A DNA stretch of 64,000 nucleotides from Pithys albifrons albifrons (lineage: Eukaryota; Chordata; Aves; Passeriformes; Thamnophilidae): assembly GCF_047495875.1 (NCBI RefSeq), contig NC_092460.1, positions 10,344,520-10,408,519 of the forward strand, read 5' to 3'. The position numbers and the translations under genes were made by a program. This document shows, one piece after another, positions 61,891 to 64,000 of this stretch (the first letter of the stretch is position 1; every line of letters begins with the position of its first letter). The notes below the pieces were generated by a model. That model was not told the origin of the DNA. It did no database searches and saw only the letters and a list, made by a program, of their open reading frames with translations.

Positions 61891-64000
61891 AGCTTAAGTT
61901 GGTGGGAGGGGAGGGGAAAATGAAAAGGAAAAAAGTAGCCCTGGAAAGTGTGCATCTACTGTGTGACAAGTGACAGTGTGGCTCAACAGTCATGGTGCTG
62001 CTGACTGATTTTGGCTGAATCCCCTTCAGGACTGACTGAAACCTGTGATTTGCTGATTCCACACAAGTTTTCTCAGGTAAGTGGTGCTTGAGGTGTTCTG
62101 CTCCACGTTCCCTTTGCAGGCAGGACTGTGCCCTGAGCAAAATTAACATCACCTAGAGTCTATAGAAACATTTTCAGGACGTTTGAGTGCCAGCACAGCT
62201 GTGTGCAGTGGTGAAACATGAAATTTTCCACCAGGAAGTGTCTGATTTCTGAGTGGTAATGGAGGATCAAGCTGGATCCAGGCTCGGTTAGTGCATCCTG
62301 TGGTGTCAGGAGACACAAGTACACTCGTGGTCACTGTTACATTGAAGAAGCGCAATGATAAGGAACATCCAAACAAGATGGGGCTGTTGAGAGGTTTCTT
62401 AGTTGGAATTTCAGAGATGTTGGTTTAACTTGGAAAAATCACCAAGAGAAGCCTCAGCCCTATCTGAGATTTTTGCACCCAGAGGTGGTTGCTGGCTGGG
62501 GCTGCAGCCCACAGGAGAGCAATATATAGGGAGTTGTAGGCCTGAAAACAAGTGTTAGTCTTTGTGTTTGAATTACCTTTTTGCAAGGTAAGGATGGCAG
62601 CAAACAGCACTCCCTTGAGAATGCTGTAAGGATAAATTAAAGATGGTGAATGGAGAGAGGTGATGCTGCAGAGAATACAGAAATTATAGGGCTGAGCTAG
62701 AGAAATGCCAGAAAACTAGTTTTAGAATTTTGAGAATTAAGACAGAAGTTAAAACTATGGGACACACTTGTGCAGACATTTGCTTGTAGATTATCTCATC
62801 TCTGTGAAGACTGACCAGTCTCCTTTTGCTCATAACTGCAGAATTATCTCCTTCAGTCACTGCACACGAGGTGACTCAGTGATAATTTCTGATTCTGAGG
62901 CAGGGAAGTGACTGTAGGAAAATGCTGAAGATAACTTTTACCCCTGGGTGAGCAATCAGCAGTGTAAAGGCTGGTGCGGCATGTGGGGCTGGGGGAGATG
63001 GCTGCTGAAATGCAGGTCTAAGCATCTCATCTCTTCTTGTGTTCAAGGTCCTGCAACCATTTTTCACTCATACCCCTCCTTTTAGCGTTTGAAAATCCCG
63101 ATCAAACACAGGAAGGACATAAATGCAGCTAATGTTTCAGGAGCCCCCCCTTCCTACCTAGGCAATGCCAAGTTCCTTTATTTTAATAGGTGTGCTTTGC
63201 ATGGCTTTGGAGGCTGCTCTAAAATCAACACAATCAGAGGACACTGCAATGCATGATGATAGTTTCCTGCTCTCAGCAGGATGCCCGGTCATCCTGATTA
63301 TGGGCCACATGGGGTAAGGAGTCCAGAAATTGTTCAATGCATTTAATGCACAGTTGATGCCCATGTATGTGCCATGCTATTGGTGCTGGTATTGCTTGGA
63401 GAAGGTTATTCTGAGGTTTGGCTTTTGGTAACTGGGGAGGTCTGAGGTGTGAAAAGTCTGGGAGAAGCTTCTCCAAGGGAAACCCTGATTGCCTTTGCGT
63501 TGGCAATGACAGAGTATTACCATGCAGGAAATGTGTGTGTTCAGCCAGTGGGTGAGAGACAATGTGGCTTTTTCTTTCTGAACGGTGAAGTTTTCAGTGT
63601 AGGCTGATAAAAATAAAACTCTGGAGAAAATCTTGCTTTGGTTTTCATTCTCCAGGTGCAGCAAAGATAAAATTTGGAACTCAAATTCTGCAAGCCTGTG
63701 TGAACCTCCCACATGAATTCAACACCCTGATGGTCCCAGATCTTTGAATGCTGGGAGTATCTTCAGGAGTGATATAAGTGTGCCTGAGCACCACTTCAGC
63801 TCCCAGAAGGTTCACAGATGTTGCCTGTGCCCTGGGAACCAGCAGAGACATTTTGTGTGCTCTGCTCTTCACAAGGGGGTGATTTTTCTCATGTTTGTCT
63901 CATGAAGTGGGAAGGCTTTTATCTTTCCAGCAGTGACTCAAATAAAGCTTGAGTCACTGGCAGAGAAGTCTTTACTATCTGATAGCTCCATTGCAATCTG

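Larger units (their letters stand above)
58991..64000. other. Non-coding stretch without a recognisable gene
   Basis: No gene is recognisable. A frame at 59297-59563 starts at a true ATG and runs 88 codons (MFWQLKGLTIGYSVSYSL at its start), but it matches nothing I know. An A/G tract (61295) and an AT-rich block (61600) are listed separately. Open frames near the right edge are short and motif-free. Confidence 0.5.

Noticed and set aside
1..64000. CRISPR arrays, operons, phage or plasmid features
   Set aside because: No regularly spaced repeats, Shine-Dalgarno-led gene runs or bacterial gene families are present. The window is vertebrate nuclear DNA.

Overview
The window looks like nuclear DNA from a bird, probably a songbird. 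The main evidence is transposon content. A CR1 LINE 3' end lies at about 42794-43055 and still shows the CR1 ORF2 C-terminus, stop codon and ATTCTGTGATTCT-type tail. A second CR1 3' end lies antisense at about 29158-29290. A much older CR1/L2/L3-type reverse-transcriptase fragment lies at about 23765-24560. The rest fits avian intron or intergenic DNA: CpG-poor, AT-leaning, low in repeats, with short homopolymer and TG/TA tracts and no bacterial-style gene packing.

No protein-coding gene could be identified. Nearly all open frames have the Cys/Ser/Leu-rich, motif-free translations expected from non-coding DNA. A few stretches look more coding-like or carry splice-like borders, and they are listed at low confidence. 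They are a membrane-protein-like frame ending in a stop at 19559-19903 (+), a candidate internal exon at 17180-17282 (+), a possible terminal exon whose stop overlaps AATAAA at 33608-33743 (+), the longest open frame at 51039-51683 (-), a charged open stretch at 8190-8392 (+), a 9-nt candidate microexon at 751-759 and a 63-nt candidate exon at 44647-44709. None was matched to a known family.

Region by region: 1-15.6 kb is mostly featureless, with a few decayed SINE/MIR-like patches and a three-frame-open stretch near 12 kb. From 15.6 to 21.1 kb there are several AT-rich, homeodomain-motif-rich blocks that look like conserved regulatory elements, plus two of the coding candidates. From 23.8 to 29.3 kb lie the old LINE and the antisense CR1. 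From 29.3 to 52 kb the sequence is largely featureless apart from small tandem duplications and the younger CR1. From 52 to 64 kb there are further regulatory-looking AT-rich blocks, a small CpG-elevated patch, a TG/TA tract, a strong short hairpin at 58940-58990 and an A/G tract at 61.3 kb.

The most natural reading is a large intron or intergenic interval next to a gene outside the window. No exciting new multi-gene system was seen. The points most worth checking are the coding candidates, the hairpin and the regulatory-looking blocks.
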